Of a stretch of 64,000 nucleotides of DNA, positions 31,675 through 42,677 are shown one piece after another (position 1 is the stretch's first letter; the number at the start of each line of letters is the position of its first letter). This stretch comes from UBA5951 sp012269555 (GTDB lineage Bacteria > Pseudomonadota > Alphaproteobacteria > Puniceispirillales > Puniceispirillaceae): contig JAYQTS010000003.1 of assembly GCA_038147755.1 (NCBI GenBank), positions 355,122 through 419,121 on the forward strand, written 5' to 3'. Below the pieces are notes generated by a model that was not told the DNA's origin, did no database searches, and saw only the letters and a list, made by a program, of their open reading frames with translations. Position numbers and translations under genes: made by a program.

Positions 31675-31793
31675 AACAAATACTCAGCATTTATATGTTG
31701 CATAAATAATAGGCAATAATTTCTACATAATCTACTAAAGAAGTTTAAATTAGCAAAATAGACAAATATTTAACACTATGCTTTAAACAAAAT

Positions 31794-33020
31794 ATGAACC
31801 AAAAAACTATTATAGAATTTGACCTTATTCTTCTTGCCGCTGGAAAAGGCGAACGTATGGGTTTTCAAAAACAATTTGCGACTATTGGAAATCTCCCAAT
31901 TTGGAGAATTGCTTTGGACCAAATAAGAACTCATTCATCTTGTAAAACTGTTATTATTGTATTTCCAAAAAACGCTTATATTGACCAAAGTTTTTTTGAT
32001 GAAAATCCTGACACTAAGTGGATACACGGAGGTGATACGAGATGTATTTCAGTTTGGAATGCACTAAATTTCTATGAGACACAAAGTTCGCAAAAACCCT
32101 ATTTAGCAATCCATGATGCCGCAAGACCTATCTTACCACATTCCGTCTTAGATGAAATGATACTCAAACTTGAACAAGGTGAAAAGGCTGTCATACCAGT
32201 TCTAAATGCCAGTGATACAATTAAAACATGCTCTTTCCCTTATATACTTGGTACATTAAAAAGAGAAGAATTAGTATTAGCGCAAACGCCACAATTATTT
32301 AAAACTGAAATAATTCAAAGTAGTTATAAAAATTTTTTTTCAAACAAACGTAATGATAAGCTAGCTAAATTAGCTTTCAATCCAAGCGATGACTCGAGCC
32401 TTGTTGAATTAAATGGAACCAAGGTTGCTGTAGTACCTGGAAGCAAAAAATTGCAAAAACTTACTGAAAAAGAGGATTTTAATTATTTGAAACATATACT
32501 TGAAGAACGTTTTGAGACAAGAGTTGCAACTGGCTATGATGTGCATAAATTTCGTCCTTGGGGTGATAATGAAACAAGACGTAAAATTATGATATGTGGA
32601 GTTGAAATTGAACATGATTCAGCAATAGAGGCACACTCGGACGGTGATGTAGGTATTCATGCACTTTGCGATGCTATTTTTGGGTGTTTGGCAGATGGTG
32701 ATATCGGGAGCCATTTTCCACCCAATGATGAAAAATGGAAAAATGTTAATTCAGAAATTTTTTTAGAGTATGCAATACACAAAGTGATTGATGCTCGTGC
32801 GAAAATAAATTTTCTTGATATAACTCTGATCTGTGAATTACCAAAAATTGGGCCAGAAAGAATTAAAATGAAAAAACGTTTAGCTAGTATCTGCAATCTT
32901 CCAATTGAACGAATATCCATTAAAGCTACCACCTCAGAAACACTTGGATTTACCGGCAGAAAGGAAGGATTGAGCGCAATAGCAACAGTAACATTAATTC
33001 TGCCAATAAATACTGATTAA
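31794..33020 (+). CDS. ispDF: IspDF, bifunctional MEP-pathway enzyme
   Basis: Fusion of 2-C-methyl-D-erythritol 4-phosphate cytidylyltransferase (IspD, about 1-230) and MECDP synthase (IspF, about 245-405), two steps of isoprenoid synthesis. IspD motifs: LLAAGKGERMGFQKQF, IHDAARPIL, TPQLFK. IspF motifs: GYDVHKF (metal Asp and His), EAHSDGDVGIHALCDAIFG, DIGSHFPP and ATTSETLGFTGR. The fusion is common in alphaproteobacteria. The next gene starts 12 bases downstream. Confidence 0.96.
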   Translation: MNQKTIIEFDLILLAAGKGERMGFQKQFATIGNLPIWRIALDQIRTHSSCKTVIIVFPKNAYIDQSFFDENPDTKWIHGGDTRCISVWNALNFYETQSSQKPYLAIHDAARPILPHSVLDEMILKLEQGEKAVIPVLNASDTIKTCSFPYILGTLKREELVLAQTPQLFKTEIIQSSYKNFFSNKRNDKLAKLAFNPSDDSSLVELNGTKVAVVPGSKKLQKLTEKEDFNYLKHILEERFETRVATGYDVHKFRPWGDNETRRKIMICGVEIEHDSAIEAHSDGDVGIHALCDAIFGCLADGDIGSHFPPNDEKWKNVNSEIFLEYAIHKVIDARAKINFLDITLICELPKIGPERIKMKKRLASICNLPIERISIKATTSETLGFTGRKEGLSAIATVTLILPINTD

Positions 33021-33032
33021 GGGTAGGCAAAA

Positions 33033-33488
33033 ATGAATAACCCATTGCACTATTTTTTGTACCAAGTTGCAACATTAGGGCCTATTGGTAAAAGTTTACC
33101 AGCACCTGGCACTGCTGGCTCCTTAGTGGCTATTATATTAGGATATTATTTGCTTCCAATTGGTTGGCTGCCCTTCTTGACTTTAACAGTATTAGTTACT
33201 GTTATTGGTGTATTTGCAGCAGATATTTACTCAAAAGAGACAAATACGCATGACTCCGGAAAAATTATTATAGATGAAGTATCTGGACAATGGATAACTT
33301 TGCTATTTATCCCTTATGAAAATTTATATTTTATTGCAGCCTTTTTATTATTTAGGCTATTTGATATTATAAAATATTGGCCTGTTAGCTGGGCTGAGAG
33401 GTTAACTGGTGGGATAGGAGTGATGGCCGATGATTTGGTTGCAGGTTTAATGGCTGGAATAATTCTTTTTGGTTTTAGTAATTGGTAG
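33033..33488 (+). CDS. pgpA: PgpA, phosphatidylglycerophosphatase A
   Basis: Membrane enzyme that dephosphorylates phosphatidylglycerophosphate to phosphatidylglycerol. 151 residues with PAPGTAGSLVAIILGY, DPHDSGKI-like segment (here THDSGKIIIDEVSGQWITLL, with the conserved D-E) and AERLTGGIGVMADDLVAGLMAG, which are the PgpA motifs. Three to four membrane helices. It sits between ispDF and pncC, the usual alphaproteobacterial order. Confidence 0.93.
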   Translation: MNNPLHYFLYQVATLGPIGKSLPAPGTAGSLVAIILGYYLLPIGWLPFLTLTVLVTVIGVFAADIYSKETNTHDSGKIIIDEVSGQWITLLFIPYENLYFIAAFLLFRLFDIIKYWPVSWAERLTGGIGVMADDLVAGLMAGIILFGFSNW

Positions 33489-33498
33489 GAAATTAAAA

Positions 33499-33984
33499 GT
33501 GGAAAAGATATCTTTTTATGCAAAAAACCTCATAATGAGTCTTAAACAAAAAGGGGAACGCGTCTGTTGTGCAGAGTCTTGCACCGGTGGAATGATAACA
33601 GCAGCTCTAACTGAGATTCCTGGCTCATCTTCTGTTCTTTCAAGAGGATTTGTAACCTATAGCAATCAGTCAAAAATAGATATGCTAGGCGTTAAGCTAA
33701 AAACACTCGAATTGCATGGAGCAGTGTCTGGACAAACGGTTTCCGAAATGGCCAGCGGCGCCATTACCGCAAGCAATGGAGAAGCAGACTACGCCATAGC
33801 TGTTTCTGGTGTTGCTGGGCCAGATGGAGGCAATAAAGAAAAACCAGTAGGACTAGTTTATATTTGTATTCTAAAAAAGGGCGATGTTGGCGAAATAAAA
33901 AAATATATATTCAAAGGGGATAGACAGTCAGTTCGTTATCAAACGGTTATGAAAGCATTAGATAACTTAACTCAATTAGTTTGA
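33499..33984 (+). CDS. pncC: PncC, nicotinamide-nucleotide amidase (CinA C-terminal domain)
   Basis: Stand-alone CinA C-terminal domain that deamidates NMN to NaMN in NAD recycling. Motifs: CCAESCTGGMITAALTEIPGSSSV, GFVTYSNQSKIDMLGV, AVSGVAGPDGG. I place the start at the GTG (VEKISFYAKN), which has an AGGAAA about eight bases upstream; the ATG at 33469 would overlap pgpA by 20 bases. That gives 161 residues, normal for the domain. The 3' end overlaps the convergent ratA gene by 13 bases. Confidence 0.92.
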   Translation: MEKISFYAKNLIMSLKQKGERVCCAESCTGGMITAALTEIPGSSSVLSRGFVTYSNQSKIDMLGVKLKTLELHGAVSGQTVSEMASGAITASNGEADYAIAVSGVAGPDGGNKEKPVGLVYICILKKGDVGEIKKYIFKGDRQSVRYQTVMKALDNLTQLV

Positions 33985-34421
33985 TTTAAATTTTGGTAAA
34001 GTGCGTCTGCTCTATTTTCAAATGCTTTAACCATTCGCCTAACAGCCTCTGTAAACAAGCTTTCCATTACTGTTTGTAGTAACCTGTTTTTAAATTCAAA
34101 ATCCACATAAAAATCTATTTCACATCCGTTGTTATGCGGCAAAAACTTCCAATGATTATGAAGATATTTAAATGGGCCATCTGCATAACTAGTATCAATG
34201 ATAAGTGTCTCTTTATCAATTATCACCTTAGATGTAAATTGTTCTTTAAATATCTGAAAACCAATTATTAATTCAGCAATAATTTCTTTTTCAGTCTCCG
34301 ACCTTATTCTAGAAGCAAGACACCAGGGAAGGAATTCTGGATATCTCCTTACATCGGCGACTAAATCAAATAAATCTTCTGGCTTATGGTTTATTATTTT
34401 TTTTTCCGAATGAATTGTCAT
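33972..34421 (-). CDS. ratA: RatA/Coq10-family START-domain protein
   Basis: 149-residue polyketide-cyclase/START fold protein. The beginning KKIINHKPEDLFDLVADVRRYPEFLPWCLASRI and the end DFEFKNRLLQTVMESLFTEAVRRMVKAFENRAD are diagnostic of the Coq10/RatA group. Mitochondrial members bind coenzyme Q and aid respiration; the E. coli member has been described as a ribosome-association toxin. In alphaproteobacteria its place after lipA is conserved, favouring the Coq10-like role, which is inference. The start overlaps the lipA stop by one base. Confidence 0.9.
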   Translation of the reverse strand: MTIHSEKKIINHKPEDLFDLVADVRRYPEFLPWCLASRIRSETEKEIIAELIIGFQIFKEQFTSKVIIDKETLIIDTSYADGPFKYLHNHWKFLPHNNGCEIDFYVDFEFKNRLLQTVMESLFTEAVRRMVKAFENRADALYQNLNQTN

Positions 34422-35400
34422 TATGTGAGCATTTTTTCTCGTGCTAGTTTTAAAGCTGCAAAATCGGCATCTGCGTGATACGAGGAGCGTGTTAGTGGTG
34501 TAGATGCCATCATTAAAAATCCTTTTTGCTTACCCAATCCTGCAAAATAAGAAAATGCATCTGGTGTTACAAATCTATCAACAGGTGCATGTTTTGGAGT
34601 TGGTTGCAGATATTGACCAATCGTCATAAAATCAACGTTAGCTTCTCTTAAATCATCCATTATCGAGGCCACTTCATCATCAGTTTCGCCTAGCCCAACC
34701 ATTATGCCTGATTTAGTAAAAATCATTGAATCCATTTTTTTTACTTGAGCCAATAATGAAAGAGAATGCTCAAAACGAGCACCAGGTCTAATGGTACGAT
34801 ATAACCTTGGTACAGTCTCCATATTATGATTAAACACATCTGGCTTTGCCCTAACCACAATCTCTAAGGCACCGGGTTTTCGAAGAAAATCAGGTGTGAG
34901 AATTTCAATAGTGGTAAGTGGAGATACTGAACGTATAGCTGTTATTGTTTGAGCAAAATGATAAGCGCCTCCATCTTCTAAATCATCTCTGTCAACTGAA
35001 GTAATAACGACATGATTTAGCCTTAACTTTGCTACTGCCTGGGCAACATTATCTGGTTCATGTGGATCAATAGTTTCTGGTCTCCCAGTCGCAATATTAC
35101 AAAAAGCACAAGCGCGTGTGCAAATTGAACCAAGAATCATCATCGTTGCATGTTTTTAGACCAACATTCGCCAATATTTGGACATGCTGCCTCTTCACAA
35201 ACAGTAACCAGATTCAAATCACGCATTAGATTACGCGTTTCCAAAAATTTATCACTATTGGGGGCTTTCACTCTTAACCATTCTGGACGTTTTGGTTGAG
35301 GGATAGCTATATTTTTTTGTTTTTCTGGGTGGCGTTTGCCCCCAATCGTTCTATTAGGAGTTGGCAATATTGCTTCCGGTCCATCCTTAAGACAGTTCAA
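34421..35400 (-). CDS. lipA: LipA, lipoyl synthase (one frameshift)
   Basis: Radical-SAM enzyme inserting two sulfurs into octanoyl chains to form lipoate, the cofactor of the nearby pyruvate dehydrogenase. The auxiliary cluster cysteines are in CEEAACPNIGECW and the radical-SAM triad in CTRACAFCNI; EILTPDF, NHNMETV and GLGETDDEV follow, with the C-terminal RSSYHAD. A run of five A where six are needed (near 35152) breaks the frame; the true join reads ECWSKKHATMMILGS. Repaired length is about 326 residues. It lies between lpd and ratA on the same strand. Confidence 0.95.
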
Positions 35401-35430
35401 TTTATATTAAATTCATATAATTTATTTATT

Positions 35431-36842
35431 CTAGAAATGGATTGCTCTATCAAAGGCGTCAAGAACAGACTCATGCATTGCCTCAGAAATTGTAGGATGC
35501 GGGAAGACTGTGTGCATTAATTCAGCTTCTGTTGTTTCGAGCGTTCTTGCAATTGCATAACCTTGTATCATTTCGGTTACCTCTGCTCCTATCAAATGTG
35601 CACCTAATAGCATTCCTGTTTTTGAACAAAATATTGTTTTAATTAGCCCTTCATCTTCTCCCATAGCTATAGCTTTACCATTTGCAAGAAGTGGAAAGCG
35701 CCCTACTTTTATATCATAACCCTCTGCTTTTGCTTTTTCTTCTGTATATCCAACAGAAGCTATTTGCGGCCTGCAATAGGTGCACCCTGGAATCGCGTTT
35801 TCAGATAGTTGATGTATTAATGTCTTTTGGTTAATGGCTTCAACACAAATAATAGCCTCGTGACTTGCTTTATGGGCAAGCCAAGGTGGGCCAGTAACAT
35901 CTCCAATAGCATAAACACCTTTAATATTAGTAGCACCAAAACCATCTGTTACAATATGGCCTTTTTCTATTTTAACTCCAATAGCTTCCAATCCAAGATT
36001 TTCTGTATTTCCAATGATGCCAATTGCCATAATAATTTTTTCAGTGGATATTTTTGCTTTTTTCTGCCAATTATAATAGTTGAAGTAACTCCATTTTTAG
36101 ATTTAGAAATTGATTCAAGCGTTGCTGATGTGTAAATTTTAATACCACGTTTCTCAAAAGACTTATGCGCTATATCTGAAATTTCTCTATCCTCAACATT
36201 TAAAATTCTATCCATAGCCTCAACAACTGTTACATCCACTCCCATATCATTATAAAAACTGGCAAACTCTATTCCAATTGCACCAGAACCAACGACCAAT
36301 AATGATTTTGGTATTTTTTTTGGTATCATTGCATCACGATAAGTTACGATTTTATCACCATCTGCCTCCATACCTGAGATTTCCCGTGGACGAGCACCTG
36401 TTGCAAGAAGAATATTTGGAGCCTCCAAAAGGTAATTAGTTTTGCCTTCCACTGCAATTTGCCAACCATCAGCTATTTTATTTTGAATTTTTGCAACGCC
36501 GTCTATAACGGTGATCTTATTTTTCTTCATAAGATGAGATACACCGACAGACAAGCGCTCTGCTACCTTACGTGAACGTGCAACTACATTCTTTAGATTA
36601 ATATTTATGCTACCTTCTATTTCAATACCAAATTCACTCAAATTTGAGACATTATGCTTGAGTTCTGCTGCACGAAGGAGTGCTTTAGTAGGAATGCATC
36701 CCCAATTTAAGCAGATACCACCAAGATTTTCTTTCTCAACAACTGCCACCTTCTGACCAAGTTGGCTTGCCCTTATGGCACCAACATATCCGCCCGGACC
36801 ACCACCAACAACGATTAAATCAAACTTTTGAGAATCAGTCAT
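35431..36842 (-). CDS. lpd: Lpd, dihydrolipoyl dehydrogenase (one frameshift)
   Basis: E3 flavoprotein of 2-oxoacid dehydrogenase complexes; reoxidises dihydrolipoamide with NAD+. FAD site VVGGGPGGYVGAIRASQLG, redox disulfide GGICLNWGCIPTK, NAD site VVGSGAIGIEFASFYNDMG, FAD Asp in YAIGDVTGPPWLAHKA, and the catalytic HTVFPHPTISEAMHE. A shift near 36050 splits it; repaired length about 470 residues. It follows pdhC and precedes lipA, so complex and cofactor synthesis share a strand and probably a transcript. Confidence 0.95.
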
Positions 36843-36862
36843 AACTGCCCTTTATAAAAAAA

Positions 36863-38174
36863 TTAAATTAGCATTGTAACAGGGTTCTCTATAAACCCTT
36901 TAAAAAGCTGTAGCCATTCTGCCCCTAATGCACCATCAACAATTCTATGATCAGCGGAGAGTGTTACATTCATGATTGTTGCAACGGCAGAGCTCGCCAT
37001 CTTTAACAACTGCACGTTTTTCACCTGCACCAACAGCTAGAATGGCGCTTTGGGGTGGATTTATTACAGCTGCAAATTCTTTAATACCAAACATTCCTAA
37101 ATTTGAAATTGTAAAACTGCCGCCAGTATATTCCTCTGGTTTTAATTTTCCCTCTCTTGCCCTAGCCGCAAGATCCTTTGTTGTGACAGAAAGATCGGAT
37201 AAACCCATCTTTTCAACGGACCGGATAACCGGTGTAATTAAACCACCTTTTATGGCAACTGCCATACATATATCTGCAGTATCAAAATAACGGCATCCAT
37301 CTTCTTCAAACCAGCCATTTACTTCTGGCAATTTCTTCAAAGCCATCGCACTTGCCATAATGATCATATCGTTTACAGAAATTTTTATTCCCTCTGGCGC
37401 CATTTTATTGAGCTGGGCTCTATTGTCTAATAATCTGTCTATATTGCATTCGACTGTAAGATAAAAATGGGGGGCCGTTTGCTTAGATACTTGTAATCTA
37501 TTTGCAATCGTGCGCCTCATTGCAGAATGGGGTATAACCACTCCTTCAACAGATGTTACTTGCCCTTCATTAAATACAGAAGTTGCTTTTGTTTCTGATT
37601 TGCTAAATGCCAAAATATCACGCTTAATAATTCTACCATAGGGGCCAGTTCCCTTAATTGTCGCAAGGTCAATGTCATGTTGTTTTGCAATCCTTCGAGC
37701 CAATGGGGTAGCAAATACTCGCTTGCCCAGTATTTTTATATTCTGACTATCCGCATCACCGGATCTATTTGCAGCACTACTGTCTTCTGTTTTAGCTATG
37801 GACGGTTTATTTTGGGAGAGCTTATCAGTTTTTTTGAAATCTTTTTTAGCATTATCTTTTAACTCATTTACATCAGAACTCATACTGTGGGATTCATTAT
37901 TAATATTTTTGGATATTTTATCTATACTTTCCTCATCCTCCGATAAAACGGCAATTACCGAATTTACCGCTACACCCTCTGTCCCTTCGCTAACGACTAT
38001 CTTAGCAATAATACCATCCTCGATTGCCTCTACTTCCATTGTTGCCTTATCTGTCTCAATTTCTGCAATTACGTCTCCCGAACGAACCTTATCGCCTTGC
38101 TTTACAAGCCATTTTGATAATACACCCTCTGTCATAGTAGGCGACAAAGCTGGCATTAAAATATCAATTGCCAT
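36863..38174 (-). CDS. pdhC: PdhC, dihydrolipoamide acetyltransferase E2 (C-terminal frameshift)
   Basis: E2 core of pyruvate dehydrogenase. The start is the ATG reading MAIDILMPALSPTMTEG, overlapping pdhB by 11 bases; earlier in-frame ATGs lie inside pdhB. One lipoyl domain (lysine in ETDKATMEVEA), a Ser/Lys-rich linker, the E1/E3-binding domain (FATPLARRIAKQHDIDLATIKGTGPYGRI), and the acetyltransferase domain. The frame is lost near 36993; the repaired tail reads VATIMNVTLSADHRIVDGALGAEWLQ with the catalytic DHR-x2-DG, stopping at 36863. About 437 residues. Confidence 0.95.
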
Positions 38175-39556
38175 TTTTAAGATCCTCTTCTGCGTAGCAA
38201 ATTTGCAAGGCAGACCGAACAATATCATCACTCTGCGGTAAAGCAAGCGCTTCTAAATTTGCTGCATAAGGCATTGGAACGTCTCTACCAGTAACTCTCA
38301 TTATGGGCGCATCTAAATAATCAAATGCTTTTTCGTTTATCTGCATTCCAAGCTCAGCACCGATTCCTGCAAAAGGAAACCCCTCTTCACAGGAAACTAG
38401 CCTGTTTGTTTTCTTTACTGATTGCACAATCAATTCAATATCAAGTGGGCGAAGAGTTCGCAAATCTATTACCTCAGCCTCAATTCCTTTTTTACTTAGC
38501 TCCTCAGCAGCTTCAAGAGCTTTTCCTACCATAATAGAGAATGCAGTTATAGTGATATCACTACCTGACTTCACAATCTTACCCTTACCAATGGGAACCA
38601 ACCACTCATCAGTTTCTGGCACTTCAAAACTTTGGCCATACATAACCTCATTCTCAAGGAATATAACAGGGTTTGGATCCCTTATAGCAGATTTGAGCAA
38701 ACCCTTAGCATCAGCGGCAGACCATGGCGAAACCACTTTTAGGCCGGGACAATGTGCATACCAGCTTGCAAAACATTGTGAATGCTGTGCAGCAACTCTA
38801 CTAGCAGCCCCGTTTGGACCTCTGAATACGATAGGACACCCCATTTGTCCTCCAGACATGTATAGCGTTTTTGCAGCTGAATTTATAATTTGGTCGATAG
38901 CTTGCATAGAAAAATTGAATGTCATGAACTCTACAATTGGTCTCAAATTTCCAAAAGCTGCCCCCACCGCTAAACCAGTAAATCCATGTTCTGTAATTGG
39001 TGTATCAATTACGCGCTTTTCGCCAAACTCATCAAGCAAACCTTGAGTGACTTTATAGGCACCTTGATATTCCGCGACTTCCTCTCCCATTATAAAGACT
39101 CTGTCATCACTTCTCATTTCTTCAGCCATTGCATCTCGCAATGCCTCTCGAACAGTCATATTTTTAACGGAACCATCCCAATTCATTTCCTGTGTTAAAA
39201 CAACTTGTGGCGCTTTTGGTCCTAAATTAACCTGAGCTTTTTTAGCATCATCATTCGATTTGCTTTTTATGTTTTCGGTATCTAACTTACCTTCGACACT
39301 TGGTATGCATTCCTCATTATCAGTCTGAAAGGTTGCTATCACAGTACCGACTAGTACTGACGTTGTACCCTCATCGACCATTAATTGAGTGACCACACCA
39401 TCCTCTACTGCTTCAACTTCCATAGTTGCTTTATCAGTTTCTATTTCTGCAATAACATCGCCTGAACGAGATCTCATCGCCTTTTTTATAAGCCATCTGG
39501 ATAACACCCTCTGTCATTGTTGGAGATAATGCTGGCATCCTTATTTCATTCGACAT
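38164..39556 (-). CDS. pdhB: PdhB, pyruvate dehydrogenase E1 beta with N-terminal lipoyl domain (N-terminal frameshift)
   Basis: Beta subunit of the thiamine-dependent E1. Residues 1-80 form a lipoyl domain (MSNEIRMPALSPTMTEG, then ETDKATMEVEAVEDG) joined by an acidic/Lys linker to a normal E1 beta (MTVREALRDAMAEEMRSD, MGEEVAEYQGAYKVTQGL, RGPNGAASRVAAQHSQ, EGFPFAGIGAELGM). This fused lipoyl domain is known from other alphaproteobacteria. The start at 39556 is supported by the residues before the lipoyl motif; shifts near 39515 and 39480 separate it from the rest. Confidence 0.95.
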
Positions 39557-39629
39557 AGGTATTACCTTTTTTCTTTTTTAGAATAACTCGATTGATAAAA
39601 TGACTCCAAAGTATACAGCTTCAAAATAT

Positions 39630-40709
39630 TTATTCAGCTACCTCAATTAAAACATCTGTAAAAAGTTCATTGGACGATGGTTCAGGTGAGTTGAGCGCAA
39701 TTTCTGTTGCATCTGATACTATTTTTTTGACCTCTGCATCTTGCTGTTTAAGCACCGTCTCATCTATTCCTTCTCGCAATAACAAATCTCTTAAATGGTC
39801 TATAGGGTCATGCTGTTTACGCATTGCATCAACTTCCTCCCGAGTGCGGTATTTTGCAGGGTCTGACATCGAATGACCTCGATATCGATAAGTTTTCATC
39901 TCCAAGATGTATGGGCCCTTGCCAGAGCGAGCATAATCTAATGCCTCTACACCAGCCTCCCTTACTGCTAAGACATCCATACCATCAACTTGTTTTCCGC
40001 TAATTCCATAGGCTGCACCACGTTCATATAAATCTGTTCCAGCAGTAGACCTGGGTGTGGACGTACCCATTGCATATTGATTGTTTTCGATTATGAAAAT
40101 AGCAGGTAGCTTCCACAAAGCAGCCATATTAAATGTTTCATATACTTGACCTTGATTTGCAGCTCCATCTCCAAGATAGGTCATAGCTACGCCGCCATCA
40201 TTTTTATATTTATGCGCAAAACCAAGTCCAGCACCAATTGGGACTTGCGCACCGACAATTCCATGTCCCCCATAGAAATTTTTTTCACGGCTGAACATAT
40301 GCATTGATCCACCCTTTCCTTTTGAATATCCAACCTCTTTGCCTGTAAGTTCAGCCATAACACCCGCTGGTTCCATTCCACAAGCAAGCATATGACCATG
40401 GTCTCTATAAGATGTCACAACACTATCTCTGTCTTCGTTTACAGATTGTAATCCAACCACAACAGCCTCCTGCCCTATGTATAAATGACAGAATCCGCCT
40501 ATTTTTCCCATCCCATAGAGTTGACCTGCCTTTTCTTCGAATCTTCGAATAAGAAGCATATCACGATGCATCGATAACAAACTCTCCTTTTCAGGCTTTC
40601 TATTTGCAAAAGCTCGTGTAGATTTAGGAGGTCTGCCAGATTTACTAGGATTCTTAATACGTGTTTTCTTAGGTCTAGGCGGCACGATAACTAATCTCCT
40701 GTTGATCAA
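39630..40709 (-). CDS. pdhA: PdhA, pyruvate dehydrogenase E1 alpha
   Basis: Alpha subunit of E1, which decarboxylates pyruvate with thiamine diphosphate. 359 residues. After a basic, Pro-rich N-terminal stretch of about 40 residues comes MLLIRRFEEKAGQLYGMGKIGGFCHLYIGQEA, then the TPP-binding GDGAANQGQVYETFNMAALW ending in ENNQYAMGTS, and the regulatory-loop segment YRYRGHSMSDPAKYRTREE. First gene of pdhABC-lpd-lipA-ratA. A 186-base, very AT-rich gap upstream presumably holds the promoter, though I cannot pick a convincing one. Confidence 0.96.
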   Translation of the reverse strand: MINRRLVIVPPRPKKTRIKNPSKSGRPPKSTRAFANRKPEKESLLSMHRDMLLIRRFEEKAGQLYGMGKIGGFCHLYIGQEAVVVGLQSVNEDRDSVVTSYRDHGHMLACGMEPAGVMAELTGKEVGYSKGKGGSMHMFSREKNFYGGHGIVGAQVPIGAGLGFAHKYKNDGGVAMTYLGDGAANQGQVYETFNMAALWKLPAIFIIENNQYAMGTSTPRSTAGTDLYERGAAYGISGKQVDGMDVLAVREAGVEALDYARSGKGPYILEMKTYRYRGHSMSDPAKYRTREEVDAMRKQHDPIDHLRDLLLREGIDETVLKQQDAEVKKIVSDATEIALNSPEPSSNELFTDVLIEVAE

Positions 40710-40895
40710 AAACTTTTTTTCAACTTTTAGTAATAATAAATAATTTTTGGCATATTAATAAAAAATATTAGCTATAGTTTGTTGTAAATTTATAATTTTT
40801 GCAACTATTTTATCTTATTGTTTTTTATTATTTTTTTTATTTTAAACTGATTTTTGGTTAATAATATAATTAAACATTATATTAAAAAAATGAAA

Positions 40896-41225
40896 TTAGT
40901 TTTTATTAGTTAAAACTAGTACATCATTTTCTGCAAAAAGGCCAAGCTCTCTGCGAACCATTTCCTCTAATATATCTTTATCAATTAGGTCACTGCTTAT
41001 AAGAACAATGCGAGCCTCAATCTCAGCATTTTTCTTTTCTAATAGATACAAATGTTCTTGTGCTGAGGCAATTTTTCTATCCAAATTATCAAGCACTAAG
41101 AGCCCCCGTTCGCCTGCAAGGGAATGAAACCCAAAAAATGCAACCAAAGTCCCGAGGAGAACGAAGCTACCAAAATAATTCAAAGGATTATTATGTGATT
41201 TATACACTCTCAATTTTAAAACCAT
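40896..41225 (-). CDS. ftsB: FtsB/DivIC-type septum formation protein
   Basis: Small (109-residue) bitopic division protein: short basic N-terminus, one membrane helix (NYFGSFVLLGTLVAFFGFHSL), then a coiled coil (LDNLDRKIASAQEHLYLLEKKNAEIEARI) and the tail EEMVRRELGLFAENDVLVL, matching the family. Its place between eno and pdhA is standard in alphaproteobacteria. It probably bridges FtsQ and FtsL at the septum. Confidence 0.9.
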   Translation of the reverse strand: MVLKLRVYKSHNNPLNYFGSFVLLGTLVAFFGFHSLAGERGLLVLDNLDRKIASAQEHLYLLEKKNAEIEARIVLISSDLIDKDILEEMVRRELGLFAENDVLVLTNKN

Positions 41226-41317
41226 TTGTTATATACGAATAACGTTTCCAAAGTGAATCAAATTCAAAATACCGTGTCAACAAAAACTATTTTAATGCTT
41301 GTTTACAAACAAATATA

Positions 41318-42594
41318 TCAAAGGCGCAAAATAGTTTTTCCAGCAAATTGAGATGTAGAGCCCAATTCTTCTTCTATTCTTAAAAGTTGATTATATTTTG
41401 ATAGCCTATCCGAACGAGACAAAGAGCCTGTTTTTATTTGGCCTGCGTTTGATGCAACCGCCAAATCTGCAATAAAATAATCTTCTGTCTCGCCAGAACG
41501 ATGCGAGATTATCACCCCAAACCCAGATTTTTGCGCCAATGAGATTGCGTTTAAGGTCTCTGTTAAGGTGCCAATTTGATTTACCTTAATCAAAATTGCA
41601 TTTGCAGATTTTTCTTCTATACCTCGTTTAAGCCTTTTTGCATTAGTAACAAACAAGTCATCTCCAACGATTTGAACTCTATTACCTATCATTGTGGTTA
41701 GTTGGTTAAAACCACTCCAATCATCTTCATTTAATGGATCTTCGATGGAAACGATTGGATAATTTGATGTCAACTCATGCCACATATTAATCATTTGTTC
41801 ACTATCAAGAACTTTTTTTTCACCTACTAGATGATATTTTCCATCTTTATAAAATTCTGATGCGGCCGCGTCTAAAGAAAATACAATATCTTTTCCAAGG
41901 GATAACCCCGCGTTTTCAATTGCTTTGCTAATTAAGTCTAATGCTTCCATTGAACTGTTAATAGCTGGCGCAAATCCTCCTCATCGCCTACAGATGTAGA
42001 AAAACCTTTCCTTGTTAATTCAGAATTGAGAGAGAGGAAAACCTCAACTCCCATTTGAAGGCTCTCTGAAAAACTGCTTGCCCCAATTGGCATTATCATA
42101 AATTCCTGTACATCTAATCCATTATTAGCATGGGCACCACCATTTAAAATATTCATCATAGGCGTTGGCAAAATATGAGAGTTAACTCCTCCTAAATATT
42201 GCCATAAAGGCAACTCAACACTATCTGCCGCCGCTCGAGCGACTGCAAGGCTAACACCTAAAATTGCATTTGCGCCAAGTCTGGATTTATTTTCGGTTCC
42301 ATCAAGCTCAATTAAATCTAAGTCAATATTGCGCTGGTCTAGTGCATCCATTCCTGATAATGATTCAAATATTTCATGATTAACAGCATTTACAGCTTTT
42401 AACACTCCTTTGCCATTATAAGATTTTTTGTCACTGTCTCTTACCTCTACTGCTTCATAAGCGCCCGTTGACGCACCTGAAGGGACAGCAGCCCTGCCAA
42501 ATGCCCCATCTTCAAGAAACACGTCAACTTCAACTGTTGGATTTCCTCGAGAATCTAAAATTTGTCTCGCTTTAATATCAAGTATTACTGACAT
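41318..42594 (-). CDS. eno: Enolase (one frameshift)
   Basis: Glycolytic 2-phosphoglycerate dehydratase. ILDSRGNPTVEVDV, SGASTGAYEAVE and MNILNGGAHANNGLDVQEFMI start the N-terminal part; IVSIEDPLNEDDW, GDDLFVTNAKRL, LIKVNQIGTLTET and the catalytic SHRSGETEDYFIADLAVA end it. A missing G near 41983 breaks the frame; with it restored the join reads VGDEGGFAPAINSSMEALDLI. Repaired length about 425 residues. As an essential single-copy gene it is strong evidence that the indels are sequencing errors. Confidence 0.96.
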
Positions 42595-42677
42595 TACTGT
42601 CCTCTTTTATTAATTGATTGTTACCAGTAATTTTAAAAAAACATATTTAGCAAACTAAATAATCCTTTATTTTATAT

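Noticed and set aside
37798..38241. A 147-codon plus-strand open frame opposite pdhC
   Set aside because: Antisense to the lipoyl domain and linker of pdhC; the Ser/Ile-rich translation is what an antisense Lys/Asp-rich linker gives.
38552..39046. A 164-codon plus-strand open frame opposite pdhB
   Set aside because: It is antisense to a certain gene, and its composition mirrors pdhB codons. No family resemblance.
41281..41317. Terminator hairpin after eno (TTGTTTGTAAACAA)
   Set aside because: The stem is short and AT-only and lacks a proper T-run, so it is not better than chance in DNA this AT-rich.
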